A stretch of DNA of 39,219 bases, from positions 185,153 to 224,371 of the forward strand of contig NZ_BMYQ01000005.1 of the NCBI RefSeq assembly GCF_014652355.1, in the 5' to 3' direction. The DNA comes from Gemmobacter lanyuensis (lineage in GTDB: Bacteria; Pseudomonadota; Alphaproteobacteria; Rhodobacterales; Rhodobacteraceae). Positions 1 to 10,270 of this stretch are shown one piece after another (position 1 is the first letter of the stretch; every line of letters begins with the position of its first letter). The translations under genes and the position numbers were made by a program. The notes below the pieces were generated by a model. That model searched no databases, was not told where the DNA came from, and saw only the letters and a program-made list of their open reading frames with translations.

Positions 1-1059
1 GTTGTCGCCCGGCATCACCATCTCGGTGCCTTCCGGCAGCTGCACGGTCCCGGTCACGTCGGTCGTCCGGAAGTAGAACTGCGGACGGTAGTTCGCGAAG
101 AACGGAGTGTGACGGCCGCCTTCTTCCTTGGTCAGGATGTAGGCTTCGGCTTCGAACTTGGTGTGCGGCTTCACCGAGCCGGGCTTGCACAGCACCTGGC
201 CGCGCTCGATGCCCTCACGGTCCACACCGCGCAGCAGCAGGCCGACGTTGTCGCCAGCTTCGCCCTGGTCCAGCAGCTTGCGGAACATCTCGACGCCGGT
301 GCAGACGGTCTTCTTGGAAGCGCGGATCCCCACGATTTCAAGTTCTTCGCCAACCTTCACAACGCCACGCTCGATACGGCCGGTGGCCACGGTGCCACGA
401 CCCGAGATCGAGAACACGTCTTCGACCGGCATCAGGAACGGCTGGTCAACAGCGCGCGCCGGGGTCGGGATGTATTCGTCAACCGCAGCGATGAGAGCGC
501 GGATCGCGTCTTCGCCGATGGCCTTCTCGGTGCCGTTCATCGCGTGCAGAGCCGAGCCCTTGATGATCGGGATATCGTCGCCGGGGTAGTCATAGGACGA
601 CAGCAGTTCGCGGATTTCCATTTCCACGAGCTCGAGCAGTTCCGGGTCATCGACCTGGTCCACTTTGTTCATGAACACGACCATGTAGGGGATACCCACC
701 TGGCGGCCGAGCAGGATGTGCTCGCGCGTCTGCGGCATCGGGCCGTCAGCGGCCGAGCACACCAGGATCGCGCCGTCCATCTGCGCCGCACCGGTGATCA
801 TGTTCTTCACATAGTCAGCGTGGCCGGGGCAGTCGACGTGCGCGTAGTGACGCGACTCCGACTCGTATTCCACGTGGGCGGTCGAGATCGTGATGCCACG
901 AGCGCGCTCTTCCGGGGCGCCGTCGATCTGGTCATAGGCGCGGAATTCACCAAAATACTTGGTGATCGCTGCCGTCAGCGTCGTCTTGCCGTGGTCAACG
1001 TGGCCGATCGTGCCGATGTTGACGTGCGGTTTCGTCCGTTCAAACTTTGCCTTTGCCAT
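1..1059 (-). CDS. tuf: Elongation factor Tu, 3' end cut off by the window edge
   Basis: EF-Tu is the GTPase that carries aminoacyl-tRNA to the ribosomal A site. Reading the minus strand from the ATG at 1059 gives [20 protein letters not shown] and then the P-loop GHVDHGKT, which is diagnostic. The window holds 353 codons and the usual protein is about 391 residues, so roughly 38 C-terminal residues lie beyond position 1. A GAGGG Shine-Dalgarno sequence lies 5 nt before the ATG. A good sigma70-like promoter lies just upstream, inside the end of the preceding lipoprotein gene. Rhodobacterales often carry two tuf copies; whether this is tufA or tufB cannot be told here. Confidence 0.98.
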   Translation of the reverse strand, partial: MAKAKFERTKPHVNIGTIGHVDHGKTTLTAAITKYFGEFRAYDQIDGAPEERARGITISTAHVEYESESRHYAHVDCPGHADYVKNMITGAAQMDGAILVCSAADGPMPQTREHILLGRQVGIPYMVVFMNKVDQVDDPELLELVEMEIRELLSSYDYPGDDIPIIKGSALHAMNGTEKAIGEDAIRALIAAVDEYIPTPARAVDQPFLMPVEDVFSISGRGTVATGRIERGVVKVGEELEIVGIRASKKTVCTGVEMFRKLLDQGEAGDNVGLLLRGVDREGIERGQVLCKPGSVKPHTKFEAEAYILTKEEGGRHTPFFANYRPQFYFRTTDVTGTVQLPEGTEMVMPGDN

Positions 1060-1117
1060 TGCGGCCCTCGTGGTCTGGGGGGCCCTGAGGACAAGGCCCG
1101 TGATCTACACCGGGCGC

Positions 1118-1146
1118 GACTTAGCCATGAAAACGGGGAAAATCAA
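1118..1146 (-). promoter_or_regulatory. Predicted sigma70 promoter of tuf
   Basis: On the minus strand a -35 TTGATT (1141-1146) is separated by exactly 17 nt from a -10 TAAGTC (1118-1123). The start site would fall near 1111, giving a leader of about 50 nt to the tuf ATG. The -35 lies immediately beyond the stop codon of the upstream lipoprotein gene, so tuf probably has its own promoter. Predicted from sequence only. Confidence 0.5.
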
Positions 1147-1149
1147 GCC

Positions 1150-1767
1150 TCACTTGGCGTCTTTGGCCGGGGCGCCCACCGCGGGGGCGGCCGGATCGGT
1201 CTTGGCGGGTTCCTTCCCGGAGGCGGACCTGGCGGAAGGAAGGCCAAACCATTCTGGATTCTCGAGAAACCACTTCTCGACCGCGCGTGCCCCGTTGATC
1301 GCCAGCGATTCCATCTGCTGTTCCCGGGTTTTGGTCAGACCGGTGCCGATGACATTCTCACCATCCAGATTTTCGAAAATGGTGAACTGCTTGCCCTCGG
1401 CGTTCAGTTTCTCGCCCTTGGCATCGTCCCAGACATTGGCGGTGATCACCAGAACCGACTTCGGCGCCGCGACCACGGGGATGCCGGGGGGGGCCAGCGC
1501 ATAGGCATCGACCGAGATGCCGATGTTATAAATCCGGTTCCCTTCATAGCGGCCAAAACGGTCGGCGATGGCCTTTTCCATCGCCGCTTCCCATTCCGCC
1601 GGCGTCGCCTCGCGCGAGATCGGAACCTTCTGCACCTTGTCGGCCACCGCGACATTGTGGCCCAGTACGAAATCACCCAGATCGACGGGCGGGGCCTTCA
1701 GGTCGTCGTTGGTGGCACAGGCGGCCAGCAGCGGCAGAATCGCAAGGCGGATGATGCGGTGGAACAT
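1150..1767 (-). CDS. Conserved lipoprotein of unknown function
   Basis: A 205-residue predicted lipoprotein. The N-terminus has a short hydrophobic stretch ending in a lipobox LAAC with Cys17, so the mature protein should be lipid-anchored in the envelope. The body is mixed alpha/beta-like with no motif I recognise; the last 30 residues are rich in Ala, Pro and Lys and look disordered. The ATG at 1767 is preferred over an upstream in-frame ATG because GGGGAGA stands 6 nt before it and because it places the lipobox correctly. It lies between a membrane protein gene and tuf on the same strand. I cannot assign a function; similar proteins, as I recall, occur in Rhodobacterales only as hypothetical proteins. 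Confidence 0.8.
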   Translation of the reverse strand: MFHRIIRLAILPLLAACATNDDLKAPPVDLGDFVLGHNVAVADKVQKVPISREATPAEWEAAMEKAIADRFGRYEGNRIYNIGISVDAYALAPPGIPVVAAPKSVLVITANVWDDAKGEKLNAEGKQFTIFENLDGENVIGTGLTKTREQQMESLAINGARAVEKWFLENPEWFGLPSARSASGKEPAKTDPAAPAVGAPAKDAK

Positions 1768-1856
1768 GGCTCTCCCCGGTTTGGGCCCGGGGATCGGCTT
1801 AGCCGCCCCGTCGGCGTCACGCAATGCCCCGCGTCCGGTAGCGGCAAGGTGCGGGG

Positions 1857-2855
1857 TCAGTCGAAGACCCCGGCCACACGCCCGAACAGCATGAAGGCCC
1901 GCGCGGTGCGCGTATCGGCCAACTCGATCAGCTCGGCATCAGAGGCGTTCTTTTCAAAGTCCGAAAAGGTCTTGTCGAAGGTCCGCAGGAAGTGATGGGC
2001 CGCATCGCGGAACACCGGGTCTTCGCGCATCCGCCCTGCCGTCAGCGCCAGCGACGACCGGTCGCGAATCCCGCCCAGACCGGAGATCGCACGCCCGCGC
2101 TCGCCCTGGGCAAAGCTGCGCCACAGTTCGGGGCGGGCGCGGTCGGGCTTGAGGTCATCCATGAAGATCCCCTCTTGCGACAGCAACGTCAGCACATCCT
2201 GGGCCGATCGGATCAGCTTGGCCACGGTGCGATCCTCCAGCGCCAGACGCAGGGCGCGGAAACCATCCTTGTCTTCGGGGCTTTCGGGGAATTGCAGCGC
2301 GCGGATGAAATCGGCAACCGACAGCGGCGGGCGCAGATCCTCGGCCGGGGTTCCCAGCGCCAGCGCGGGCTGGTCGCCCGCATCAGCACCACGCCGGGGG
2401 CTTGCCAGCGCGGCCTTGCGATCGGCCGAGGGCTGGGTCAGCGACACATCGCGCCGTGAGGAAAAAGTCGCCAGCACCGTCTCGGTCGATTTGGTCGCGC
2501 GCTCGATTTCTTCCAGTTTCTTCTCGACCGAGGGCTGCACCTGCGTCTGCACATAGGCGCTGCGCATCGCCTCGACCGCCGATTGCAGGCGCGTGGCCTC
2601 GGCCCGCAGATCCTGCACCGACCGCAGGGTCGTGACCGCGATCCAGATCAGCGCGATGGGCAGAAAGACCATCAGCAGCGTCATCACAAGACCCAGCGCC
2701 CCGCCCTCACCGGGCGAGAACGTGATATAGGCGGCGACAGCCACCAGCCATGCAAGGCTCAGCGCCGCAGCAACGGCCTCGCTGCGGGTGAACCGCTTCG
2801 AGGCCGCTTCGGCGGCGGCCTGCGGGGTGACGAGCCTGTCCTGCGGATCGGGCAT
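1857..2855 (-). CDS. Two-helix membrane protein with cytoplasmic coiled coil, unknown function
   Basis: A 332-residue protein. Two hydrophobic segments lie at about 25-46 and 54-77, followed by a heptad-like, charged stretch at about 78-130 that should form a coiled coil, an Ala/Pro-rich linker at about 140-180, and a soluble C-terminal half of about 150 residues. No catalytic motif is visible. The ATG at 2855 is preceded by GGGGAGG at good spacing. It lies 23 bp downstream of greA on the same strand and could be cotranscribed with it. The layout (two helices plus coiled coil) resembles proteins that anchor or sense at the inner membrane, but that is only shape. Function unknown. Confidence 0.75.
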   Translation of the reverse strand: MPDPQDRLVTPQAAAEAASKRFTRSEAVAAALSLAWLVAVAAYITFSPGEGGALGLVMTLLMVFLPIALIWIAVTTLRSVQDLRAEATRLQSAVEAMRSAYVQTQVQPSVEKKLEEIERATKSTETVLATFSSRRDVSLTQPSADRKAALASPRRGADAGDQPALALGTPAEDLRPPLSVADFIRALQFPESPEDKDGFRALRLALEDRTVAKLIRSAQDVLTLLSQEGIFMDDLKPDRARPELWRSFAQGERGRAISGLGGIRDRSSLALTAGRMREDPVFRDAAHHFLRTFDKTFSDFEKNASDAELIELADTRTARAFMLFGRVAGVFD

Positions 2856-2878
2856 CGGTTGCCTCCCCTGTTGGGTCT

Positions 2879-3349
2879 TCAGACGTAGCGGATGCTGAGC
2901 ACTTCGTAGCTGCGCTGGCCACCGGGGGTGCTGACCTCGACGCTGTCGCCTTCATCCTTGCCGATCAGCGCGCGCGCCAGCGGCGAACGAATGTTCAGAA
3001 GTCCGTTCTCGATATCGGCCTCGACCTCGCCCACGATCTGGTAGGTCTTTTCCTCTTCCGTGTCCTCATCGACGATGGTCACGGTGGCCCCGAACTTGAT
3101 CGCGCCCGACAGGCGGCTGGTGTCGATGACATCGGCCAGCGACAGGATGCCCTCAAGCTCTTTGATTCGGCCTTCGATGAAGCTCTGCTTCTCGCGCGCG
3201 GAGTGGTATTCCGCATTCTCCGACAGGTCGCCCAGCTCGCGGGCTTCGGCGATGGCGCGGATGACGGCCGGGCGCTCCACGCTTTTCAGCATCTTCAGCT
3301 CTTCATCCAGCGTGGCAAAACCAGCGCGGGTCATGGGAATCTTTTCCAT
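2879..3349 (-). CDS. greA: Transcription elongation factor GreA
   Basis: GreA inserts into the secondary channel of RNA polymerase and triggers cleavage of backtracked transcripts. The 156-residue product has the normal family length. The N-terminal coiled coil carries the acidic tip region [10 protein letters not shown], whose two acidic residues act at the polymerase active centre, and the C-terminal FKBP-like domain follows ([14 protein letters not shown]). The ATG at 3349 is preceded by GAGAGG. A strong intrinsic terminator lies only about 12 nt upstream of the start codon on the same strand, so expression is probably controlled by read-through (see the terminator entry and findings). Confidence 0.97.
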   Translation of the reverse strand: MEKIPMTRAGFATLDEELKMLKSVERPAVIRAIAEARELGDLSENAEYHSAREKQSFIEGRIKELEGILSLADVIDTSRLSGAIKFGATVTIVDEDTEEEKTYQIVGEVEADIENGLLNIRSPLARALIGKDEGDSVEVSTPGGQRSYEVLSIRYV

Positions 3350-3361
3350 CGGCCTCTCATC

Positions 3362-3399
3362 AAAAAAGCAGAGCCACGGCCCCGAAGGACCATGACTCT
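3362..3399 (-). terminator. UUCG-capped intrinsic terminator just ahead of greA
   Basis: On the minus strand a 13-bp stem (3387-3399 with 3370-3382, containing several G-U pairs) closes a TTCG tetraloop and is followed, after a GC step, by six T residues (3362-3367). The structure ends 12 nt before the greA ATG, abutting its Shine-Dalgarno sequence. No minus-strand gene lies upstream for more than 5 kb, so it cannot simply terminate a preceding protein gene. It is best read as a leader attenuator or the 3' end of a short leader RNA. Confidence 0.85.
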
Positions 3400-3404
3400 G
3401 TTAC

Positions 3405-3462
3405 GCTGCGTTGCACCTGACCCGAAGGGGGGTCCAAATGCAAGAGGGGAGGCAATCAGAAA
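3405..3462 (-). ncRNA. Possible structured greA leader or small RNA body
   Basis: Reading the minus strand toward greA there is a C-rich single-stranded stretch CCTCCCCTC, then a nested hairpin (TTGCA at 3439-3443 with TGCAA at 3411-3415, enclosing GACCC/GGGTC), then the terminator at 3362-3399. A C-rich seed plus hairpin plus terminator is the layout of many trans-acting small RNAs; it is also compatible with a cis-acting leader. I see no convincing promoter, so the 5' end is unknown. Confidence 0.35.
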
Positions 3463-3628
3463 CGGCATGAGATTGCGCGTATGCGTCACGATGTCCGAAA
3501 GAATATTACGCAAACCCTTATCGGTTACGGTTTGATGTTGCGTTATGATTGACGATGCGCTTCCCATGCGGCACAGAACGCCGGATCAAGCAGGCGGCAG
3601 TGCCGCAGCCAAAGGAAAGGATAGCGCG

Positions 3629-5275
<1,647 letters not shown>

Positions 5276-5377
5276 ATTCTGCGCGACTTTGCGCTGTTGC
5301 GGGGCGTCCGATGGGGCGCCCCGCATTGCTTTGGGGCGGGGCGCGCTTTAGGTTGGGCCGATGACGCGGAGGACCGA

Positions 5378-7108
5378 ATGCGCCTGACCCAGACTGCGAT
5401 TGCCCTGGCCCTTGCCCTGACTGCGGCCGGGGTGGGACAGGCCGAAACCGAAGCCCCTGCCCCCGTGGTTCAGGAGGACGCGGGCGCCTATCTGGCGGCG
5501 CGAATCGCCCTGACCGACGGGCGCCACCGCGAAGCAGCCTATTGGTTCGACCGCGCGCTGAAGGCTGATCCCGCGAATGCCGCGTTGCTCGATGGCGCGG
5601 TGATTTCCGCGATGAGCCTCGGGGATTTTGAAACCGCTGCACGCCATGCCCTCGAAATCCGCAAGCTCGGCGGCAAAAGCCAAATGGCGACCTTTGCCCT
5701 CGTGACCGAGGCCGCCAAGCGCAAGGATGCGGCAGCCATCCAGAAAAATCTGGGCGATGGCCACAGCATCGGGGCGCTGTTTGACGGGTTGATGCGGGCC
5801 TGGTCGGACGCGGCAGACGGCCGCATGACCGAAGCCGTCACCGCACTGGATGAGATCGCCGCCAAACCCGGGATGGAGATTTTCGGCCATTATCACAAGG
5901 CACTGGCCTTGGCCGCTGTGGGCGATTTCGAAGGGGCAGACAAGGCGCTGGCCGGGGAGGATGCCCAAGGCACCCGCCTCTTGCGCCGGGCCGTCTTTGC
6001 ACATGTCGAGATTCTGAGCCAGCTGGAGCGCAACAAGGATGCGCTCGCGCTTCTGGATACTGTGTTCGTCCGCGATCAGGACCCGACCGTCGAAGGCCTG
6101 CGCGCCCGGCTGGAAAACGGCGAAACCCTGCCTTGGACCATCGTCCAGACCCCGGAACAGGGCATGGCCGAGGTTTATTACAGCCTTGCCACCGCGCTGC
6201 GCGGCGAGGCCGACAGCAGCTATACCCTGCTTTACAGCAGGGCCGCCGCCTATCTGCGCCCCGACCATACCGAAGCGCTGCTGACCACCGCGACCCTGCT
6301 CAATTCCACCGGGCAGACCGATCTCGCACAAGAGGTCTATGCCCAGGTGTCGACCGAAGCGCCGGAACACTACCTGGCTGAGATCGGGAGGGCCGAGGCG
6401 CTTTATGCCGCGGGCAAGACAGATGCCGCGCTTGAAGTGATGCAGACACTGTCGCGATCGTACCCGCAGCTGCGCAACGTCCATGTGACCTATGGCGACA
6501 TGCTGCGCCGGGAAGAGCTTTATAATCAGGCTGCCGCAGCCTATTCCGACGCGATCAACCTGATCGACAAACCCGAACGCAATGACTGGATGGTGTTTTT
6601 CAGCCGCGGCATCTGCCACGAACGCCAGAAACGCTGGGATGAGGCCGAAGCCGACATGCGGAAATCGCTGGAGCTGAGCCCCGACCAGCCGCAGGTGCTG
6701 AACTACCTCGGCTACAGTTTCCTCGAATGGAACCGAAACCTCGACGAGGCGCTGAGCCTGATCGAAAAGGCCGTTGCGGTGCAGCCTGACAATGGCGCCA
6801 TCGTGGACAGCCTCGCCTGGGCCTATTTCCGCATGGGCCGCTATCAGGATGCGCTGGAACCGATGGAACGCGCCTCGCTGATGGAACCAGTGGACCCTGT
6901 CGTCACCGACCATCTGGGCGATGTCTACTGGGCCGTTGGCCGCAAGCTTGAGGCTGAATTCCAGTGGCGCCGCGCCCTGTCCTACGGCCCCGAGGAAAAA
7001 GACGCGGCCCGCATCCGCAAAAAGCTGGAGGTCGGGCTGGACAAGGTGCTGGCCGACGAAGGCGCCGCCCCTTTGGAAAAGATTGATGCTGCCGCAAACG
7101 ATAACTGA
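5378..7108 (+). CDS. Exported tetratricopeptide-repeat protein
   Basis: A 576-residue protein with a typical signal peptide (hydrophobic core, predicted cleavage after VGQA at about residue 22) and TPR helices through most of its length, clearest at about 40-75 and 395-540 (for example NYLGYSFLEWN). TPR arrays bind other proteins, so a periplasmic or outer-membrane scaffold role is likely; no enzyme motif is present. The ATG at 5378 has GGAGG 5 nt before it and puts the signal peptide at the N-terminus. The last 23 nt overlap ispE, which suggests translational coupling. The partner protein is unknown. Confidence 0.85.
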   Translation: MRLTQTAIALALALTAAGVGQAETEAPAPVVQEDAGAYLAARIALTDGRHREAAYWFDRALKADPANAALLDGAVISAMSLGDFETAARHALEIRKLGGKSQMATFALVTEAAKRKDAAAIQKNLGDGHSIGALFDGLMRAWSDAADGRMTEAVTALDEIAAKPGMEIFGHYHKALALAAVGDFEGADKALAGEDAQGTRLLRRAVFAHVEILSQLERNKDALALLDTVFVRDQDPTVEGLRARLENGETLPWTIVQTPEQGMAEVYYSLATALRGEADSSYTLLYSRAAAYLRPDHTEALLTTATLLNSTGQTDLAQEVYAQVSTEAPEHYLAEIGRAEALYAAGKTDAALEVMQTLSRSYPQLRNVHVTYGDMLRREELYNQAAAAYSDAINLIDKPERNDWMVFFSRGICHERQKRWDEAEADMRKSLELSPDQPQVLNYLGYSFLEWNRNLDEALSLIEKAVAVQPDNGAIVDSLAWAYFRMGRYQDALEPMERASLMEPVDPVVTDHLGDVYWAVGRKLEAEFQWRRALSYGPEEKDAARIRKKLEVGLDKVLADEGAAPLEKIDAAANDN

Positions 7109-7994
7109 ATTCGGTTACGCCAAGATTAACCTCGCCCTTCATGTGACCGGACAACGCGCGGATGGCTATCATCTGCTCGACAGTCTGGTCGTATTCGCCG
7201 GGATCGGCGATCACCTGCGCGCGACGCCCGCGGCCGAGATGTCGCTTTCGGTCAGCGGCCCCTTTGCCGATGGGGTGCCGACCGGCGAGGATAATCTCGT
7301 CCTGCGCGCGGCTCGTCTGGTGGCCGGGGATATGGGGGTAGCCTTTTCGCTGGTGAAAAGCCTGCCGCCCACCAGCGGCATTGGCGGCGGGTCGGCCGAT
7401 GCGGCGGCGGCCATACGTGCGGTGACGCGGCTGCGCGCCATGGCCGGATCGCTGAAGCCACTGTCACCCGAGGATGGACAGAAGATCGTGGCGCTTGGCG
7501 CGGATGTACCGGTCTGCCTTGCCTCGCACCCCACCCGGATGCGCGGGATTGGCGAGCAGCTGGATTGGCTGCCCCCCCTGCCCGAGGTGCATGTCGTGCT
7601 CGCGAACCCGCGGATCGAGGTGCCGACGCCCGCCGTCTTCAAGGCGCTGGCGCAAAAGGAAAACCCGCCCCTTCCCGATCAGGTTCCTGCCTGGGTCGAT
7701 GCGGCGGATATGGCCGCCTGGCTGGTCGGCACGCGGAACGATCTGCAAGGCCCAGCCCTCGCCGTGGCCCCGCAGATCGGTCGCGTTCTGACGGAACTGG
7801 AACAGCTGCCGGGGGCGCTGATGGCGCGCATGTCAGGTTCGGGTGCTACCTGCTTTGCCTTGTTTGCCAAAGAAAACGCCGCCCAAGAGGCGGCGGATCA
7901 TCTGCGCGCGGCACAGCCGGATTGGTGGGTCGCGGCGGGGCTGATCTACCCCGGCCGCGCCGATATGGCTCAGCTGATCCGCGCCACGACGTAA
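7086..7994 (+). CDS. ispE: 4-diphosphocytidyl-2-C-methyl-D-erythritol kinase
   Basis: IspE phosphorylates CDP-methylerythritol in the MEP pathway of isoprenoid synthesis. The N-terminal motif FGYAKINLALHV and the GHMP-kinase ATP loop PPTSGIGGGSADAA are both present, and the C-terminal MSGSGATCFALF matches the third GHMP motif. At 302 residues it has the family length. The ATG at 7086 lies inside the end of the TPR gene (23 nt overlap) behind GGAAAAG. Its 3' end overlaps the convergent polyprenyl synthase gene by 25 bp; that enzyme uses MEP-derived prenyl units, so both belong to isoprenoid metabolism. Confidence 0.96.
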   Translation: MLPQTITEFGYAKINLALHVTGQRADGYHLLDSLVVFAGIGDHLRATPAAEMSLSVSGPFADGVPTGEDNLVLRAARLVAGDMGVAFSLVKSLPPTSGIGGGSADAAAAIRAVTRLRAMAGSLKPLSPEDGQKIVALGADVPVCLASHPTRMRGIGEQLDWLPPLPEVHVVLANPRIEVPTPAVFKALAQKENPPLPDQVPAWVDAADMAAWLVGTRNDLQGPALAVAPQIGRVLTELEQLPGALMARMSGSGATCFALFAKENAAQEAADHLRAAQPDWWVAAGLIYPGRADMAQLIRATT

Positions 7995-8971
7995 TCGGCC
8001 AGATCCGACAGCATGCCGCGGATCGGATGTTCGGGCAGCTCGGCGATCGCAGCCTTGGCCTTGGCCGACCAAGCCAAGGCATCGGCGCGCGCAGCCTCCA
8101 TCGCGCCGTGGCGGGCCATGATCGCCAGCGCCTGTTCCAGATCGCCCTCGGCCTGCTGGCCCTTGGCGATGGTGCGGTCCCAGAAGGCGCGTTCCTCGGC
8201 ATCGGCGGCGGCAATCGCCTTGATAACCGGCAGCGTCAGCTTCCGTTCGCGGAAGTCATCCCCGACGTTCTTGCCGATCTGCGCGGCCGACCCGCCGTAA
8301 TCCAGCAGGTCATCGGCAATCTGGAAGGCAATCCCCAGCGCATCGCCATAGGTGAAAAGCGCCTGCACCTGCGCGTCATTAGCCCCGGCAATCACGCCGC
8401 CTACCTCGGTCGCGGCAGAGAACAGCGCCGCGGTCTTGCCGCGCACGACCTGCAGATAGATCGCCTCGGTCGTCGCCAGATCCTGCGCCGCCGTCAGTTG
8501 CAGCACCTCGCCTTCGGAAATCGTGGCCGAGGCGTTGGACAGGATCTGCATGACCCGCATCGACCCGGTTTCCGTCATCAGCTGGAAACTGCGGGCAAAC
8601 AGGTAATCCCCCACCAGAACAGAGGACTTGTTGTCCCAAAGCAGGTTGGCCGTCGGGCGGCCCCGACGCTGCGTGCTTTCATCAATGACATCATCATGCA
8701 GCAGCGTTGCGGTGTGGATGAATTCAACCGTCGCCGCCAGATGGATGTGATAGGGCCCTTCATAGCCGCACAGCCGCGCCGCGGCGATCGTCAGCAGCGG
8801 CCGCAACCGCTTGCCCCCCGCGCCCACCAGATGTGCGGTGATCTGCGGAATGCGCGGGGCGTGTTGCGACACCATGCGCGCCGCGATCATTTCATCCACC
8901 GCGGCCATATCCGCTGCCAGCCAGGCATTCAGACGGTCATGCGGTTTCTGCGCTGCCTCATCCAGACCCAT
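7970..8971 (-). CDS. Long-chain polyprenyl diphosphate synthase (quinone side chain)
   Basis: A trans-prenyltransferase that extends allylic diphosphates with isopentenyl diphosphate to make the ubiquinone tail. The 333-residue product has both Asp-rich Mg-diphosphate motifs, DDVID at residues 93-97 and DDLLD at 220-224, plus the GGKRLRP substrate loop. Short- versus long-chain specificity cannot be read with certainty; similarity to the IspB/DdsA group and the Q10 of Rhodobacterales favour a decaprenyl synthase. The ATG at 8971 is chosen because GGGGGTG precedes it; an upstream in-frame start would add 10 residues. It is convergent with ispE. Confidence 0.92.
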   Translation of the reverse strand: MGLDEAAQKPHDRLNAWLAADMAAVDEMIAARMVSQHAPRIPQITAHLVGAGGKRLRPLLTIAAARLCGYEGPYHIHLAATVEFIHTATLLHDDVIDESTQRRGRPTANLLWDNKSSVLVGDYLFARSFQLMTETGSMRVMQILSNASATISEGEVLQLTAAQDLATTEAIYLQVVRGKTAALFSAATEVGGVIAGANDAQVQALFTYGDALGIAFQIADDLLDYGGSAAQIGKNVGDDFRERKLTLPVIKAIAAADAEERAFWDRTIAKGQQAEGDLEQALAIMARHGAMEAARADALAWSAKAKAAIAELPEHPIRGMLSDLADYVVARIS

Positions 8972-9030
8972 GTTGCCGCACCCCCGCTTGCGTCTCGACA
9001 ATCGTGCCGATTGCCGACATCTGTGATCCC

Positions 9031-9246
9031 ATGAAGGAAATTCTCCGCAGCACCGACCCGACGGTCATCGCCTTTGCCACGGCCCTTCTTGAGGGCGAGG
9101 ATATAGCGGTGTTTCATCTGGACGTCCACATGAGCATCCTTGACGGAAGTCTGGGGATATTGCCGCAGCGCCTGATGGTGGCGGACCGCGATGTGTTTAT
9201 TGCGCAGGCGGTGCTGCGGGATAACGGAATTGATCCGGGGCGCTGA
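9031..9246 (+). CDS. DUF2007 small protein
   Basis: A 71-residue protein with the pattern of the DUF2007 family (also named putative signal transducing protein): an N-terminal helix after MKEILRS, then alternating short strands and the segment LGILPQRLMV. Biochemical function is not known for the family. The ATG at 9031 has no clear Shine-Dalgarno sequence, so the start is less certain; an upstream in-frame ATG at 9004 would add nine residues. Its TGA overlaps the ATG of the methyltransferase gene (TGATG), indicating translational coupling. It is divergent from the polyprenyl synthase gene with about 60 bp between starts. Confidence 0.8.
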   Translation: MKEILRSTDPTVIAFATALLEGEDIAVFHLDVHMSILDGSLGILPQRLMVADRDVFIAQAVLRDNGIDPGR

Positions 9247-10004
9247 TGTTTACCGAAGATCAACTGACGGATGACAAATTTCTTTGCGGGCGGTTGCGGC
9301 TGTGGCAACCGGCGCAGGGCTACCGGGCGGCAACCGACCCGGTGCTGCTGGCCGCCGCCTGTCCGGCAGAAGCCGGGGATCGCGTGCTGGATCTGGGCTG
9401 CGGGGCCGGGGCGGCGGCGCTGTGCCTTGCCGCGCGGGTTCCAGACCTCGTTCTGGCAGGGCTGGAGCTTCAGGCCGTCTATGCCGATCTTGCCCGGCGC
9501 AATGCTGCACGCAATGGTGTGACGCTTGAGGTGGTCGAAGGCGATCTGCGTCAGATGCCCACGGCGCTGCGGCGCGATTTCGACCATGTGATCAGCAATC
9601 CGCCCTATTACCCCGGCGGGGGCACGCCTTCCCCCCTGCCCGGTCGGGCGCTGGCCATGCAGATCGACGCGACGCCGCTGGCCCTCTGGGTTGAGGTCGC
9701 AGCCCGGCGCCTGCGGCCCGGCGGCTGGCTGACCATGATCACCGGTGCCGACGCGCTGCCCGATCTGCTGGGCGCGCTCGGCAAGCTGGGATCGGCCTCT
9801 GTGCTGCCACTTGCTCCGCGGACGGGACGACCGGCGAAGCGGGTGATTCTGCGGGCGCGCAAGGGCGGAAAGGCGCCGTTCCGGCTGCTCGCCCCCTTCG
9901 TGATCCATGAAGGTGCCGAACATACGGGCGACCGTGAGAGTTATACCCCCGCAGCAAACCAAGTTCTGCGCCGGGGGGGCGACCTTTCCGCGCAGTTTGG
10001 CTGA
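9246..10004 (+). CDS. TrmN6-like SAM-dependent methyltransferase
   Basis: A 252-residue class I methyltransferase. The SAM-binding loop DLGCGAG is at residues 49-55 and the amino-group methylation motif NPPY at 118-121, which marks N6-adenine or N5-glutamine methyltransferases. Overall similarity is to the tRNA1(Val) A37 N6-methyltransferase group (TrmN6/YfiC) and to proteins labelled HemK-like. The opening stretch DKFLCGRLRLWQP is typical of the TrmN6 group. It starts at an ATG overlapping the stop of the DUF2007 gene. The substrate (tRNA, rRNA or protein) cannot be proven from sequence. Confidence 0.85.
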   Translation: MFTEDQLTDDKFLCGRLRLWQPAQGYRAATDPVLLAAACPAEAGDRVLDLGCGAGAAALCLAARVPDLVLAGLELQAVYADLARRNAARNGVTLEVVEGDLRQMPTALRRDFDHVISNPPYYPGGGTPSPLPGRALAMQIDATPLALWVEVAARRLRPGGWLTMITGADALPDLLGALGKLGSASVLPLAPRTGRPAKRVILRARKGGKAPFRLLAPFVIHEGAEHTGDRESYTPAANQVLRRGGDLSAQFG

Positions 10005-10102
10005 CTCATGCCGAATTGCTGCGACGCGGCGGTTACATTTTGATGACAGATGGCAAAATCCGTGCTGCAATCATCTTACCCGAAAGAACACAGGAGGCCT
10101 GT

Positions 10103-10270
10103 ATGACTGTCGCGTCGCATATCGCCGAACTGAAGAAAAAGCATGAGCATCTCTCGGATATGGTCGAAAGGGCCCAACGCGCGCCCGGCAGCAGCGATCA
10201 GGACATCGCCACGCTGAAGAAGCAAAAGCTGAAACTCAAGGAAGAGATTGAACGCCTGTCTCACGCCTGA
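10103..10270 (+). CDS. YdcH family (DUF465) small protein
   Basis: A 55-residue, highly charged, all-helical protein that should form a small coiled coil (ELKKKHEHLSDMVERAQ ... LKLKEEIERL). This is the YdcH/DUF465 pattern; the family is widespread in proteobacteria and has no settled function. The ATG at 10103 is set by a perfect AGGAGG six bases before it. The 3' end overlaps the convergent exporter gene by 10 bp. Confidence 0.85.
   Translation: MTVASHIAELKKKHEHLSDMVERAQRAPGSSDQDIATLKKQKLKLKEEIERLSHA

Noticed and set aside
109-1995. A 628-codon plus-strand frame opposite tuf and the lipoprotein
   Set aside because: EF-Tu and the lipoprotein on the minus strand are certain or well supported, and the frame has the composition of an antisense shadow with no ribosome-binding site.
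3571-3628. An N-terminal extension of ETF-QO from upstream in-frame codons
   Set aside because: The ATG at 3629 has a clear ribosome-binding site and directly starts the flavin-binding fold.
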